DNA of 64,000 nucleotides from DASUCS01 sp041166385 (GTDB taxonomy: Bacteria; Actinomycetota; Acidimicrobiia; Acidimicrobiales; JACDCH01), in NCBI GenBank assembly GCA_041166385.1, contig JBEEFW010000166.1, positions 1 to 64,000 of the forward strand. The letters are read 5' to 3'. The stretch's first letter is position 1; each line of letters begins with the position of its first letter. Of this stretch, positions 1 to 8,036 are shown piece by piece. A program made the position numbers and the translations under genes. The notes beneath the pieces are model-generated. The model searched no databases and had not been told where the DNA came from. It was given only the letters and a program-made list of their open reading frames with translations.

Positions 1-1030
1 GCATTCGCTCGATCGGGTCGCTGATCGTGATCGTAATCGTGAATCGCGCCGGCGCGATTTGTTTGCCTGCGAGGTCGGCGGTCGCGTCGTTGCGGTTGTT
101 GATGGGCATCGACATCCGCAACGCCTCGACGTCGGTGCCGTGTGCCTGGTGATACCGGCGCAGGCCGCCGGTGATGCCCGCGACGAACGCGTCGTTGAGC
201 TTGCCGTCGGCCCGTTTGGCCGCTGACTTCAATTCCGCGAGTGGCACCGTGATCGTGTCGAAGTGCACGCTCAACGAGCGCCCCGTCATGATCGGGCTGA
301 GGGGCGTGGTGGCGGGCGCGAGCATGCGCCCGATCGACGCCAGCGTTGCGCTGAACTGACGAACGGTTGCGCCCGCGTCGGTGGCCACGGCGGTCGCGGC
401 GCCGGCGACCGATGCCGCCGAGCGCCGCGCGATGCCCGTCTGCCTCCGGCGCTCGTGGTCGAAGGCATCGCGCATCCGCTCGACCTGATTCATCACATGG
501 ATCTCGGGCTCGTCGGGCATCGGCCCGCGATCGAGGGAGACGTCGCGCTCGAGATCGAACAGGTGCATGGCGATCTTCACCGCACCCACGCCGTCGGTGA
601 TCGCGTGGTGGACCTTGATGATGAGTCCGGCGCGTCCATCCGCCAAGCCGTCGACGACGACGAACTCCCACAACGGCCGCGCTCGATCGAAGCCTTGCAT
701 CGCGATCGGTTGAGCCACGTCGAGCAGGTCCCGGAGCGAGCCCTCGCCCGGCACCTTCATCCAGCGCAGGTGGTAGGCGATGTCGAAGTTCGGATCGAAT
801 TCCCACCGCGGCGGTGCGATCGACAAGGGGTTCGACACGACCCGTTGCCGCAAACGCGGCACCAGCCTTGTGGCGCGGTCGACGCTTTCGACCAACCGGG
901 CCCGGTCCGGCGACTGGTCGAGCACAGCCACCGATGTGATCGTCGACCGCAGCAGTGGATCCTTCTCGACAGTCCACATGAGCGCGTCGGAGTCGCTCAT
1001 CCGGTTCTCGAAACGCATCTGATCGGCCAT
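1..1030 (-). CDS. Wax ester synthase / diacylglycerol acyltransferase (WS/DGAT), C-terminus cut by window edge
   Basis: This is a WS/DGAT-family acyltransferase, which esterifies acyl-CoA to fatty alcohols or diacylglycerol to make storage lipids. The catalytic HHxxxDG motif is intact as HHAITDG at residues 141-147, and the N-terminal region (about residues 5-150) has the usual acyltransferase layout. ATG at 1030 is preceded by a G-rich stretch that can act as a ribosome binding site. About 343 residues are visible and the family is usually 450-480 aa, so roughly 110-130 residues lie outside the window. It diverges from the SDR operon at 1136, which also looks lipid related. Confidence 0.88.
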   Translation of the reverse strand, partial: MADQMRFENRMSDSDALMWTVEKDPLLRSTITSVAVLDQSPDRARLVESVDRATRLVPRLRQRVVSNPLSIAPPRWEFDPNFDIAYHLRWMKVPGEGSLRDLLDVAQPIAMQGFDRARPLWEFVVVDGLADGRAGLIIKVHHAITDGVGAVKIAMHLFDLERDVSLDRGPMPDEPEIHVMNQVERMRDAFDHERRRQTGIARRSAASVAGAATAVATDAGATVRQFSATLASIGRMLAPATTPLSPIMTGRSLSVHFDTITVPLAELKSAAKRADGKLNDAFVAGITGGLRRYHQAHGTDVEALRMSMPINNRNDATADLAGKQIAPARFTITITISDPIERM

Positions 1031-1135
1031 GAGCGCCGCCCCCCAAGCAAGGTGAAGCGTCCAGCCTGGCACTCGGTTGGCGCCGGGTGCACCCGGATCC
1101 ACAAGATGAAGGCGAGTACGACCAGGGAGGCAGTT

Positions 1136-2044
1136 GTGGCGGGAATGTGTGAGGGGCGGGTGTGCATCGTCACCGGCGCGGGGCGGGGCATCGGCCGTGA
1201 GCACGCACTGATGCTCGCCGAGCACGGCGCCAAGGTCGTGGTCAACGATCTCGGCGGCGAGATGGACGGCACCGGAGCCGCGACGACCGGGCCGGCTCAG
1301 GACGTCGTCGAGGAGATCAAGGCCATGGGTGGCGAAGCGATCTCGAACGGCGACGACGTCTCGGATTGGGCGGGTGCGCAGCGCTTGGTCAACACCGCGA
1401 TCGAGACCTTCGGTGGCCTCGACGTGCTCGTCAACAACGCCGGCATCCTGCGCGATCGCATGCTCACGAACATGACCGAAGCGGAGTGGGATGCGGTCAT
1501 CAAGGTGCATTTGAAAGGGACGTTCGCGCCGAGCCGCCACGCGGCTGCGTACTGGCGGGAGCGAGCCAAGGCCGGTGAGACGAACGATGCCCGCCTCATC
1601 AACACCACGTCGGTGTCGGGCATCTACGGCAACCCCGGGCAGACGAACTACGGCGCCGCGAAGATGGGCATTGCCGCATTCACCATCATCAGCTCGTACG
1701 AGCTCGGCCGCTACGGCGTCACGGTGAACGCGATCGCGCCCGGAGCACTCACGCGCATGACCGAGAACCTCGGCATGGGCCAAGCGAGCGAAGAGGCGAA
1801 GGCGCAGATGGCGCCGCGGTGGATCGCGCCCGTGTGCACGTGGCTCGCGTCGACGCAGTCGGCCGACGTCACGGGTCGCGTGTTCGAGGCGTCAGGCAAC
1901 GTGTTTGCCATCGCAGAGAGCTGGCACCGTGGACCGACGGCGGAGCCGGTCGACGATCCGACGCAGATCGATGCGCTGGCTCGCAAGCTCCTGGCCGACG
2001 CTCGTCCCAACGCCGACATGCAGGGCCGGGATCGCCAAGGATGA
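1136..2044 (+). CDS. Short-chain dehydrogenase, HSD17B4-dehydrogenase-like
   Basis: This is an NAD(P)-dependent SDR of 302 aa. The Rossmann motif TGAGRGIGREHA lies near residue 13, NNAG near residue 103, and the catalytic Ser and YxxxK (YGAAK) follow. The stretch VVNDLGGEMDGTG is typical of the dehydrogenase half of peroxisomal multifunctional enzyme 2 and its bacterial relatives, so 3-hydroxyacyl-CoA oxidation is the likely job. GTG at 1136 is chosen because GGGAGG (1125-1130) lies 5 nt upstream; ATG at 1145 is the alternative. The stop overlaps the next start (ATGA), giving an operon with the hydrolase and the MaoC hydratase. Confidence 0.85.
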   Translation: MAGMCEGRVCIVTGAGRGIGREHALMLAEHGAKVVVNDLGGEMDGTGAATTGPAQDVVEEIKAMGGEAISNGDDVSDWAGAQRLVNTAIETFGGLDVLVNNAGILRDRMLTNMTEAEWDAVIKVHLKGTFAPSRHAAAYWRERAKAGETNDARLINTTSVSGIYGNPGQTNYGAAKMGIAAFTIISSYELGRYGVTVNAIAPGALTRMTENLGMGQASEEAKAQMAPRWIAPVCTWLASTQSADVTGRVFEASGNVFAIAESWHRGPTAEPVDDPTQIDALARKLLADARPNADMQGRDRQG

Positions 2045-2883
2045 CATCGGTTCCCGACGGAACCTTCGAGCTCGCCAGCGGGCGCCAGCTGGCATACGAC
2101 GACGTCGGTGACCCCGACGGCGCGCCGGTCGTGTACCTGCACGGGTGCCCGGACAGCCGCCTGACTCGGCATCCCGACGACGCGGTCGCGGCGCGAGCGG
2201 GCGTGCGCCTCGTCGCCGTCGATCGTCCGGGATATGGCGCGAGCGACCCGCCCTCGGACTGGACGCTCGAGTCCGAGGCGCACGACGTCGCCGCGCTCGT
2301 CGACCATCTCGGTATCGAGCGGTCGGCCGTTCTCGGGTGGTCGTCTGGCGGCCCGGTCGCTCTCGCCTGCGTCGCGGTCTTTCCCGACAGGTTCAGTGCA
2401 GTCGGACTCGCGGCGTCAACGGTTCCGACGGCGCCCGACGGCGACGTCGACGACGTCGTCGCAGCGATCGTGCCGTTGGTGGTGCCGGCGGATCTGACAC
2501 CCGCACTTGCGCTCGAGTACATCCGCGAGGCGAAGAGCGCCGCCTATCTCGATGATCTCGATGCGGTCGCCGGCCTGGCCGAGCAGCTCGTCGCCGGCCT
2601 GATCGAGGCGACCGCCCGCGGAATGAGCGGCGTCGAGTTCGACATCCGCAACCTCATGACACCGTGGTCGTTCGACGTCACCGCGATCCAAACACCGGTG
2701 CTGCTCTGGTACGGCGAAGCCGACGACGTCGTTCCGGCGGATGTCGGCCGCGCGCTGGCCGACCAGCTTCCTCGTTCGGTGCTCGAGGTCATACCGGGCG
2801 CCTCGCATTTGCTTCCACTCGTTCATTGGTCGACGCTGCTCGAAGCGCTCGCCCTCGTCACCAAGGAGACACCATGCCGTTGA
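2041..2883 (+). CDS. Alpha/beta-fold hydrolase
   Basis: The protein is a 280-aa alpha/beta hydrolase. The oxyanion region YLHGCPDS is near residue 32, the nucleophile elbow GWSSGG near residue 100, a likely acid in YGEADDVVP and the catalytic His in GASHLLP near the C-terminus. The substrate is not readable from sequence. It overlaps the SDR upstream (ATGA) and the MaoC gene downstream by 10 nt, so all three are probably translated together. In this context it may hydrolyse an ester or thioester formed in acyl-CoA metabolism, which is inference. Confidence 0.85.
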   Translation: MTSVPDGTFELASGRQLAYDDVGDPDGAPVVYLHGCPDSRLTRHPDDAVAARAGVRLVAVDRPGYGASDPPSDWTLESEAHDVAALVDHLGIERSAVLGWSSGGPVALACVAVFPDRFSAVGLAASTVPTAPDGDVDDVVAAIVPLVVPADLTPALALEYIREAKSAAYLDDLDAVAGLAEQLVAGLIEATARGMSGVEFDIRNLMTPWSFDVTAIQTPVLLWYGEADDVVPADVGRALADQLPRSVLEVIPGASHLLPLVHWSTLLEALALVTKETPCR

Positions 2884-3722
2884 ACCCCGATGCCGTCGGC
2901 GCGAAGTCGCAACCCGGTGAGAAGCACTGGGACTCGAAGGACGCCATCCTGTACGCGCTCGGCGTCGGGTGCGGCGTCGACGACCTTCCGTTCAACACGG
3001 AGAACACCAAGGGCGTGCAGCAGCAGGTGCTGCCCACGATGGGCGTGGTGCTCGGTGTCGCCGGTGGTGGCGCCTACGACGCGGTCGGCGAGATCAACTG
3101 GACGATGCTCGTGCACGGCGAGCAGGCGATCGAGCTGCACAAGCCGATCCCCGTCGAGGGCACCGTCCGTTCGGTGACGACGGTGACCGGCATCTACGAC
3201 AAGGGTTCGGGCGCGGTGCTCGCGACCGAGACGGAGTCTGTCGATGCCAGCAACGGCGAACCGCTCTTCACGACTCGTTCTGCGGCGTTCATCCGTGGCG
3301 CGGGCGGATGGGGCGGCGACCGCGGTCCGACCGGTCCGCGCCCGACGGCGCCAGAGCGGGAGCCGGACCATGTCGTGAAGTACCAGACCGGGATCGATCA
3401 GGCGCTCATCTACCGCCTGTCGGGCGACCGCAACCCGTTGCACTCAGATCCGTCGTTCGCCGAGGCCGCGGGCTTCGACCGGCCGATCCTCCACGGACTC
3501 TGCACGTACGGCTTCACCGGTCGGGCGTTGCTGGGTGCGCTGTGCGACAACGATCCGGCGCGCTTCAAGTCGATGGAGGCCCGGTTCACGTCACCGGTGT
3601 TCCCCGGCGACGAGCTCACCATCTCGATCTGGCGCACGGGCGACGGCGAAGCTGTGTTCCAGACCCGCCGGCCCGGCGACACTGTCGTGGTCGACAACGG
3701 ACTCTGCCGTTTCGCGTCCTGA
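2874..3722 (+). CDS. MaoC-type (R)-specific enoyl-CoA hydratase (hydratase 2 like)
   Basis: This is a 282-aa double hot-dog protein. The C-terminal half carries the hydratase-2 signature YRLSGDRNPLHSDP with the catalytic Asp and His, followed by RPILHGLCTYG. The N-terminal hot-dog lacks these residues, as in the eukaryotic multifunctional enzyme 2 hydratase domain. It probably hydrates trans-2-enoyl-CoA to the (R)-3-hydroxyacyl-CoA that the SDR at 1136 would oxidise. AAGGAG lies about 7 nt before ATG 2874. Its last 132 nt are covered on the other strand by the gene ending at 3591. Confidence 0.9.
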   Translation: MPLNPDAVGAKSQPGEKHWDSKDAILYALGVGCGVDDLPFNTENTKGVQQQVLPTMGVVLGVAGGGAYDAVGEINWTMLVHGEQAIELHKPIPVEGTVRSVTTVTGIYDKGSGAVLATETESVDASNGEPLFTTRSAAFIRGAGGWGGDRGPTGPRPTAPEREPDHVVKYQTGIDQALIYRLSGDRNPLHSDPSFAEAAGFDRPILHGLCTYGFTGRALLGALCDNDPARFKSMEARFTSPVFPGDELTISIWRTGDGEAVFQTRRPGDTVVVDNGLCRFAS

Positions 3723-5006
3723 GCGGCGTCGAACGCGAGCGCCGGCTGCGCCGCAGCCGATGAGCACCACGATCGCCGCGATCGCCGCGACGATCCACGG
3801 CCAACCCTTTCGTGACGCCCTGTCTCGGGCGCGTACCGTCACGTCCGGTTGGTGAGCGGCAGTTTCGTTCGGGCTCGGCGCCGACGTCGTGGTGACCGGA
3901 TCAGACGTCGTCGACGGAGCCGGATCGGCCGCGGCCGCGGCTGGTGACGTGTCCGACGCTTGCGCGGGGGATCCCTGTGACGGCTTGCCCGTTTGCGCAG
4001 CGGAGGGCAGCGGTGGTCCCGGAGCAGCGCCAGCGGCTTGACCGGAATCGCCGTCCACCATCAGTGCTGATTCGTCGACCGCCTCGAAGTCAGAACCGCG
4101 AATGTTCCTGAGCTGTTGGAGTACATCGTTGTTCCAGCGCTCGTCCGGAACGCCAGAAATGAACCACGGCGAGCCGTTGTCAGCGACGATGACGCCGTAG
4201 GTCTTCATGGCTTGCAAGATCACTTGGTCGTCGCGCGGATATGAGGAGACCTCGACATCCGGCTTCAACCGAAGGCGGAGGCCCATCGGCGGCAGGCTCG
4301 GGTTCGACACGCCGGCTTGGTGGCGAGCCGGCCACACATAGCTGCGATCGCTGTGCGGAACGGTGACGCGGATCGCGTGGTCGATGTGTCCGCTCGCTAC
4401 TTCGTCGTAGCGAACGAGTCCGGGAAGGATCGGCAGTCCGGCTGCGTCGCCCGATGTCCACGTCTCGGGTCGCAGCGCATTGCTGTTGAGATCCCACACT
4501 GCACCCGAGCCGGCGCGCCAGGTTCCATCGTCGTTCGGGTACGCGGCGTACAACTCGTAGAGCGTGCACGTCGAATGGTCGACGATGATGACGTGCCGGT
4601 CGCCACTCGAGCCTGGACCGCCTTCGATCGAAGCGTTGGCCGGAATCGGATACGGGACGTGGTCGCTGTCCTCGTCGTAGTCGAACGTGACGCTCGTCGT
4701 CGGCTGACCGGCGCCGACGACGTTGTAGGGGATTCCGATCGGGCCACCGTCCCACGCCCCGGAGCCGAAGTCCGCCTTGGCCTGTGCTGTCGTACCGATG
4801 GCGGCGACGTACGTGTTCGACATCGGGTGGATCGGGAGGCCCGAGACGTCTGCGTGCCAGACGTTGTCCACGGGGAACATCGGACAAGAGGCGGTGCCTG
4901 GCACGGATGATCCGCTCGCCGGCGGTGCGAGCGCCGAGATCACACCGACCGCGAGTCCGAGCGCAGCCTTCCTCACGTTGCCGTATCGACGACGCGACCC
5001 ATGCAC
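3591..5006 (-). CDS. Exported or anchored protein of unknown function, C-terminal membrane helix
   Basis: I do not recognise a function for this 471-aa protein. A basic N-terminus and hydrophobic stretch (residues about 12-35, ending in an Ala/Pro/Ser-rich region) look like a signal peptide. A compact domain of about 260 residues follows (about 45-310), rich in Trp, Tyr, Gly and Pro and containing HVIIVDHSTCTLYELY. After that come a Pro/Ser/Thr/Ala-rich linker (320-395) and one membrane helix (402-420) followed by RVRRRS. A single-pass wall-facing anchor is likely. The frame runs about 50 codons past the helix into the antisense of the MaoC gene. GTG 5006 follows nucS by 4 nt. Confidence 0.75.
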   Translation of the reverse strand: MHGSRRRYGNVRKAALGLAVGVISALAPPASGSSVPGTASCPMFPVDNVWHADVSGLPIHPMSNTYVAAIGTTAQAKADFGSGAWDGGPIGIPYNVVGAGQPTTSVTFDYDEDSDHVPYPIPANASIEGGPGSSGDRHVIIVDHSTCTLYELYAAYPNDDGTWRAGSGAVWDLNSNALRPETWTSGDAAGLPILPGLVRYDEVASGHIDHAIRVTVPHSDRSYVWPARHQAGVSNPSLPPMGLRLRLKPDVEVSSYPRDDQVILQAMKTYGVIVADNGSPWFISGVPDERWNNDVLQQLRNIRGSDFEAVDESALMVDGDSGQAAGAAPGPPLPSAAQTGKPSQGSPAQASDTSPAAAAADPAPSTTSDPVTTTSAPSPNETAAHQPDVTVRARDRASRKGWPWIVAAIAAIVVLIGCGAAGARVRRRSGRETAESVVDHDSVAGPAGLEHSFAVARAPDRDGELVAGEHR

Positions 5007-5010
5007 TTGA

Positions 5011-5670
5011 TCAGAACAATCGCAGCGCGTCGGACTCCAGGCCGCGCAGTTCGTCGTAGTCGACCTCGACCCATCCGATGCCGCGGCTCTCAGCGAGCAC
5101 GCGTGCTTGGGGCTTCACCACCTGTGCGACGAGGATGCCGCGCACCGGCCGGAGCATCGGGTCTCGATTGAGGCGCTCGAGGTACCGCGTCAGCTGCTCC
5201 ACGCCATCGATCTCGCCGCGCCGCTTGACCTCGACGGCCACCGCCCGACCGTCGGCGTCGCGGCACAGCAGATCAACGGGCCCGATGTCGGTCGGGTGCT
5301 CGCGGCGCACGAGCCGTAGGCCCGCGCCGATCGCTTCGCAGTCGAGCGCGAGCAGCTCTTGTAGGTGTGCTTCCGCGCCGTCCTTCTGGAGGCCCGGGTC
5401 GTCACCAAGCTCGTGCGTCGTGTCCAGCACGATCTCTTCGATGAGGATGGTCAGCGTCTCGCCCTTGCGATTCGTGACGACCCACTGACTCGCCTCTTCG
5501 CGCAGGACGTTGGGTGCCACCATCCAGTTCAACGGCTTGTACGCGCCACCATCGCTGTGGATGGAGACGCACCCGTCCGTTTTGATCAGCAGCAACCGGG
5601 TCGCCATCGGCAAGTGAGCGGACAGCCGCCCCTCGTAGTCGACGGAGCAACGGGCGATCACGAGACGCAT
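5011..5670 (-). CDS. nucS: Mismatch-specific endonuclease NucS/EndoMS
   Basis: NucS replaces MutS/MutL mismatch repair in many actinobacteria and archaea by cutting both strands at mismatches. This 219-aa copy has the usual length. The N-terminal DNA-binding half is followed by a RecB-like nuclease core with D133 (GPVDLL), E147 and K149 (AVEVKRR). The last five residues, ALRLF, match a clamp-binding tail of the QLxLF kind. ATG 5670 is chosen because the conserved MRLVIARCSVDYEG start falls there and a TAGGGT box lies 8 nt upstream. The next gene starts 4 nt after its stop. Confidence 0.95.
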   Translation of the reverse strand: MRLVIARCSVDYEGRLSAHLPMATRLLLIKTDGCVSIHSDGGAYKPLNWMVAPNVLREEASQWVVTNRKGETLTILIEEIVLDTTHELGDDPGLQKDGAEAHLQELLALDCEAIGAGLRLVRREHPTDIGPVDLLCRDADGRAVAVEVKRRGEIDGVEQLTRYLERLNRDPMLRPVRGILVAQVVKPQARVLAESRGIGWVEVDYDELRGLESDALRLF

Positions 5671-5678
5671 TGACGCGG

Positions 5679-5684
5679 ACCCTA
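5679..5684 (-). promoter_or_regulatory. -10 box of nucS, leaderless type
   Basis: On the minus strand TAGGGT is followed by 8 nt and then the ATG of nucS, so the transcript would start at or within a nucleotide or two of the start codon. Confidence 0.55.
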
Positions 5685-5707
5685 GCGTCGACGCCCGGAC
5701 CCCCATT

Positions 5708-5750
5708 CTCGAGGCAATAGGCGGCGTTTGCCGCCGGCTATTGCCTCGAG
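5708..5750. promoter_or_regulatory. Strong hairpin upstream of two divergent promoters
   Basis: Positions 5708-5720 and 5738-5750 are a perfect 13-bp inverted repeat. An inner 5-bp stem (5721-5725 with 5730-5734) has a GTTT loop and a 3-nt bulge. It lies upstream of the -10 boxes of both nucS and the lipoprotein gene, so it terminates neither of them. It could be an operator or a barrier between divergent promoters. Confidence 0.6.
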
Positions 5751-5803
5751 TTTGCGTTCGTGCCCGCGTATGGCCCTGCAACCGCGGCCGCGGAATGTGC
5801 GCC

Positions 5804-5809
5804 TACATT
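5804..5809 (+). promoter_or_regulatory. -10 box of beta-helix lipoprotein gene, leaderless type
   Basis: TACATT is followed by 6 nt and then GTG 5816, which places the predicted transcription start at the start codon. Confidence 0.55.
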
Positions 5810-5815
5810 GGCGGC

Positions 5816-7051
5816 GTGTCACGCGCCGCTCCTGCGACGCCGACCTCTTCGTGGCGGGGCGTCGCGGCGGTCGCCATGATCCTGTCGCTCGTTGCGGGCT
5901 GCTCGTCGGACGCGGCCGCCCCCGCGAGCCGGCGCGCCGTCGAGCACGCGTCTGGCGCGTCGCTGTCGCCCACGCCGGCGGGTCAGGCCGCGGTGGCCGC
6001 CGCCCCGGCGCCCCCGGCCAGTCCGGACGGTCCCACGGCCGAGGTTCCGTCGACCATTGACCACACCTGCGGTGGCGACGTCACGTCCGAGCTCCAGAGC
6101 CTCTTCGACGGTGCAAAAGACAACAGCACGATCACCTTCCCGTCCGGAGGTTGCTACCGGGTCGACGACACGCTCACGATCGACGGTCACCACCGGCTTC
6201 AGATCGAGGGCAACGGGGCCACGCTGCGAGCGGGCACCCCTGGTGATCGCAACCGGCGACACCTGATCATTTCGAACAGCGACGACATCACGGTGCGCGG
6301 CCTCACCGTCATCGGGTCGAACGACAAGCCCGGCGTGTACGACGAGAAGCTGGCCTTCCAGCACGCGTTCGCGCTCAACGGAGTCCACCGTGCGCTGCTC
6401 GACAAGGTGTCCGCCTCGCGATTGCACGGCGACTTCGTCTACATCGGCGGCAAGGTGGGAAGCCCGTCGAGTGATGTGACCGTGACGTCGTCGACGTTCG
6501 ACGGCAGCGGGCGTCAGGGGATCGCCGTCACCGCCGCCGACCGGGTGCTCATCTCCGGCAATGACATCGCCAACGTCGCGCGATCGATGTTCGACATCGA
6601 ACCGAACTCGCCCGATGACGAGGTGCGCGACGTGCGGATCACCGGCAACCGAACTGGCAAGGCCGTCAACTTTTGGCTGGCGAACAAGGGTGCGGGTGAC
6701 AACGTCGGCCCGATCGAGCTCGACGGCAACACGATGACCGAAGCAACCGGAGGACTGATTTTCGCGTTCGGCAAGGCCAACTCGGCACGCGGTCCGTACG
6801 CCGTGCGAGACAATCAGCTCATTGCGAGTGACGCTGTCCACGATGAGGGATCGATCGGCGCGATGTTCTTCGTGCAGTGCCACGACGTGTCGATCGTCGG
6901 CAATCGAATCACCTTCGCACCCGGCGTCGAGATGCCCGTGATCGAGCTCCATTCGAGCCGATCGGTCACTGTGGCCGGCAATGACTTCAGCGGCGCGCCG
7001 GAGCCGATCCTGTCTGACTCCACGACGACGGATCTGTCGACGTCGTCGTAG
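5816..7051 (+). CDS. Lipoprotein with right-handed parallel beta-helix
   Basis: The 411-aa product begins with a lipoprotein signal peptide: a hydrophobic stretch ending in the lipobox LVAG-C with Cys29. An Ala/Pro-rich linker follows to about residue 75. The rest shows the repeating pattern of a pectate-lyase/polygalacturonase-type beta-helix, with phrases such as ITVRGLTVIGSN, VTSSTFDGSG, VLISGNDI and VRITGNRTG. It is probably attached to the outer face of the membrane. The family covers polysaccharide lyases, hydrolases, epimerases and purely structural proteins, so the substrate is open. GTG 5816 is chosen from the TACATT box 6 nt upstream. Confidence 0.8.
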   Translation: MSRAAPATPTSSWRGVAAVAMILSLVAGCSSDAAAPASRRAVEHASGASLSPTPAGQAAVAAAPAPPASPDGPTAEVPSTIDHTCGGDVTSELQSLFDGAKDNSTITFPSGGCYRVDDTLTIDGHHRLQIEGNGATLRAGTPGDRNRRHLIISNSDDITVRGLTVIGSNDKPGVYDEKLAFQHAFALNGVHRALLDKVSASRLHGDFVYIGGKVGSPSSDVTVTSSTFDGSGRQGIAVTAADRVLISGNDIANVARSMFDIEPNSPDDEVRDVRITGNRTGKAVNFWLANKGAGDNVGPIELDGNTMTEATGGLIFAFGKANSARGPYAVRDNQLIASDAVHDEGSIGAMFFVQCHDVSIVGNRITFAPGVEMPVIELHSSRSVTVAGNDFSGAPEPILSDSTTTDLSTSS

Positions 7052-7122
7052 CGGGCCTCAGGTCGGCCGTCGGGTCGTGGGCGTCGATCGTGAGACATTC
7101 GATCCGCAGTGTCACGGCGACA

Positions 7123-8022
7123 TCATCGCGGGATCGGGAAGATCATCTCCTCGCCCGCCATGGCATTGGCGGCTTCCTCGCGCTCGTTGGCAGGCATGGG
7201 GGCGAAGGCGTCGGCGGCATCCAACACGCGCGGCAGGAGGGCGGCGTCGCCGGGCGTGCAGAACCCGTGCACGCCGGGCATCGACAGCGCGAATGAAATC
7301 CCGCGCGCGAGATCTGCGTCGGTCGCTTGCGGTTCGTACCACGACGTGGCCCACCGCTCCGCGGTCGCGGGCTCGCCAGCGACGACGTCGGAAAGCGGAC
7401 GGCCGTCGGCCCACGGACGCCGCGCCGTTGCCTTGATGACCATCACGCCGAGGTCGCGCTCCTGACACACGGCGAGCAGCTGCTCGGCCTCCTCCCGGTA
7501 GACGGGGTCGGCCCAGAGCCGCGGGTAGATCGGGAACATCACGGTGTCGAGGTCGTAGCGGCGGAGGGCCTCCAGATGAGTGCGCGCCACCGACAGGTCG
7601 TGACCGGTGATCCCCGCGAAGCGGCAGGCGCCGGCGTCGCGCAACTCGATGATGCGCTCGATGCCGGGCGCGCGTTCATCGAGCGCCTCGATCGTGGTCA
7701 CCCCGTGCGCTTGATACAGGTCGAGTACCTCGCACCCGAGCAGCCTGCGGCTCTCGTCGAACTGCGCGGTCACGCCGTCAGGATTCGAGCGCAGGGTCTT
7801 CGCCGCGACGAACAACTGGTCGCGTACTGCGGGAATCCACGGCCCGACGGCCGCCTGCGCGTTGCCGTACTGCGGCGCGATGTCGAGGTGATTCACGCCG
7901 CGCGCCAGCGCGAGGTCGAAGGTGGCCTTGGCCTCCTCCGGCGTCGACATCCAGTACGCCGCGCCGCCGAGGATCGCAACGCTGCTCTCGTGACCTGTCC
8001 GACCCAACCGTCGCCGTTCCAC
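7123..8022 (-). CDS. Aldo/keto reductase
   Basis: This is a 299-aa aldo/keto reductase (NADPH-dependent carbonyl reduction on a TIM barrel). The N-terminus MERRRLGRTGHESS is typical. The catalytic tetrad is present as Asp and Tyr in LDIAPQYG, Lys in VAAKTL and His in LYQAHG. The substrate is unknown. GTG 8022 is supported by TAGGTT 8 nt upstream, so although it lies 11 nt behind the ABC1 kinase gene in the same direction it may have its own promoter. It converges with the beta-helix gene; the 71-bp gap has no clear terminator. Confidence 0.88.
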   Translation of the reverse strand: MERRRLGRTGHESSVAILGGAAYWMSTPEEAKATFDLALARGVNHLDIAPQYGNAQAAVGPWIPAVRDQLFVAAKTLRSNPDGVTAQFDESRRLLGCEVLDLYQAHGVTTIEALDERAPGIERIIELRDAGACRFAGITGHDLSVARTHLEALRRYDLDTVMFPIYPRLWADPVYREEAEQLLAVCQERDLGVMVIKATARRPWADGRPLSDVVAGEPATAERWATSWYEPQATDADLARGISFALSMPGVHGFCTPGDAALLPRVLDAADAFAPMPANEREEAANAMAGEEMIFPIPR

Positions 8023-8030
8023 GGCGAGGC

Positions 8031-8036
8031 AACCTA
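8031..8036 (-). promoter_or_regulatory. -10 box overlapping the upstream stop codon
   Basis: TAGGTT on the minus strand lies 8 nt before GTG 8022. Its first three bases are the TAG stop codon of the ABC1 kinase gene. Confidence 0.5.

Noticed and set aside
263..1135. Long open frame on the plus strand in front of the SDR gene
   Set aside because: It is antisense to the WS/DGAT gene, which has the intact HHAITDG motif and a continuous frame. The SDR similarity begins only at 1136/1145.
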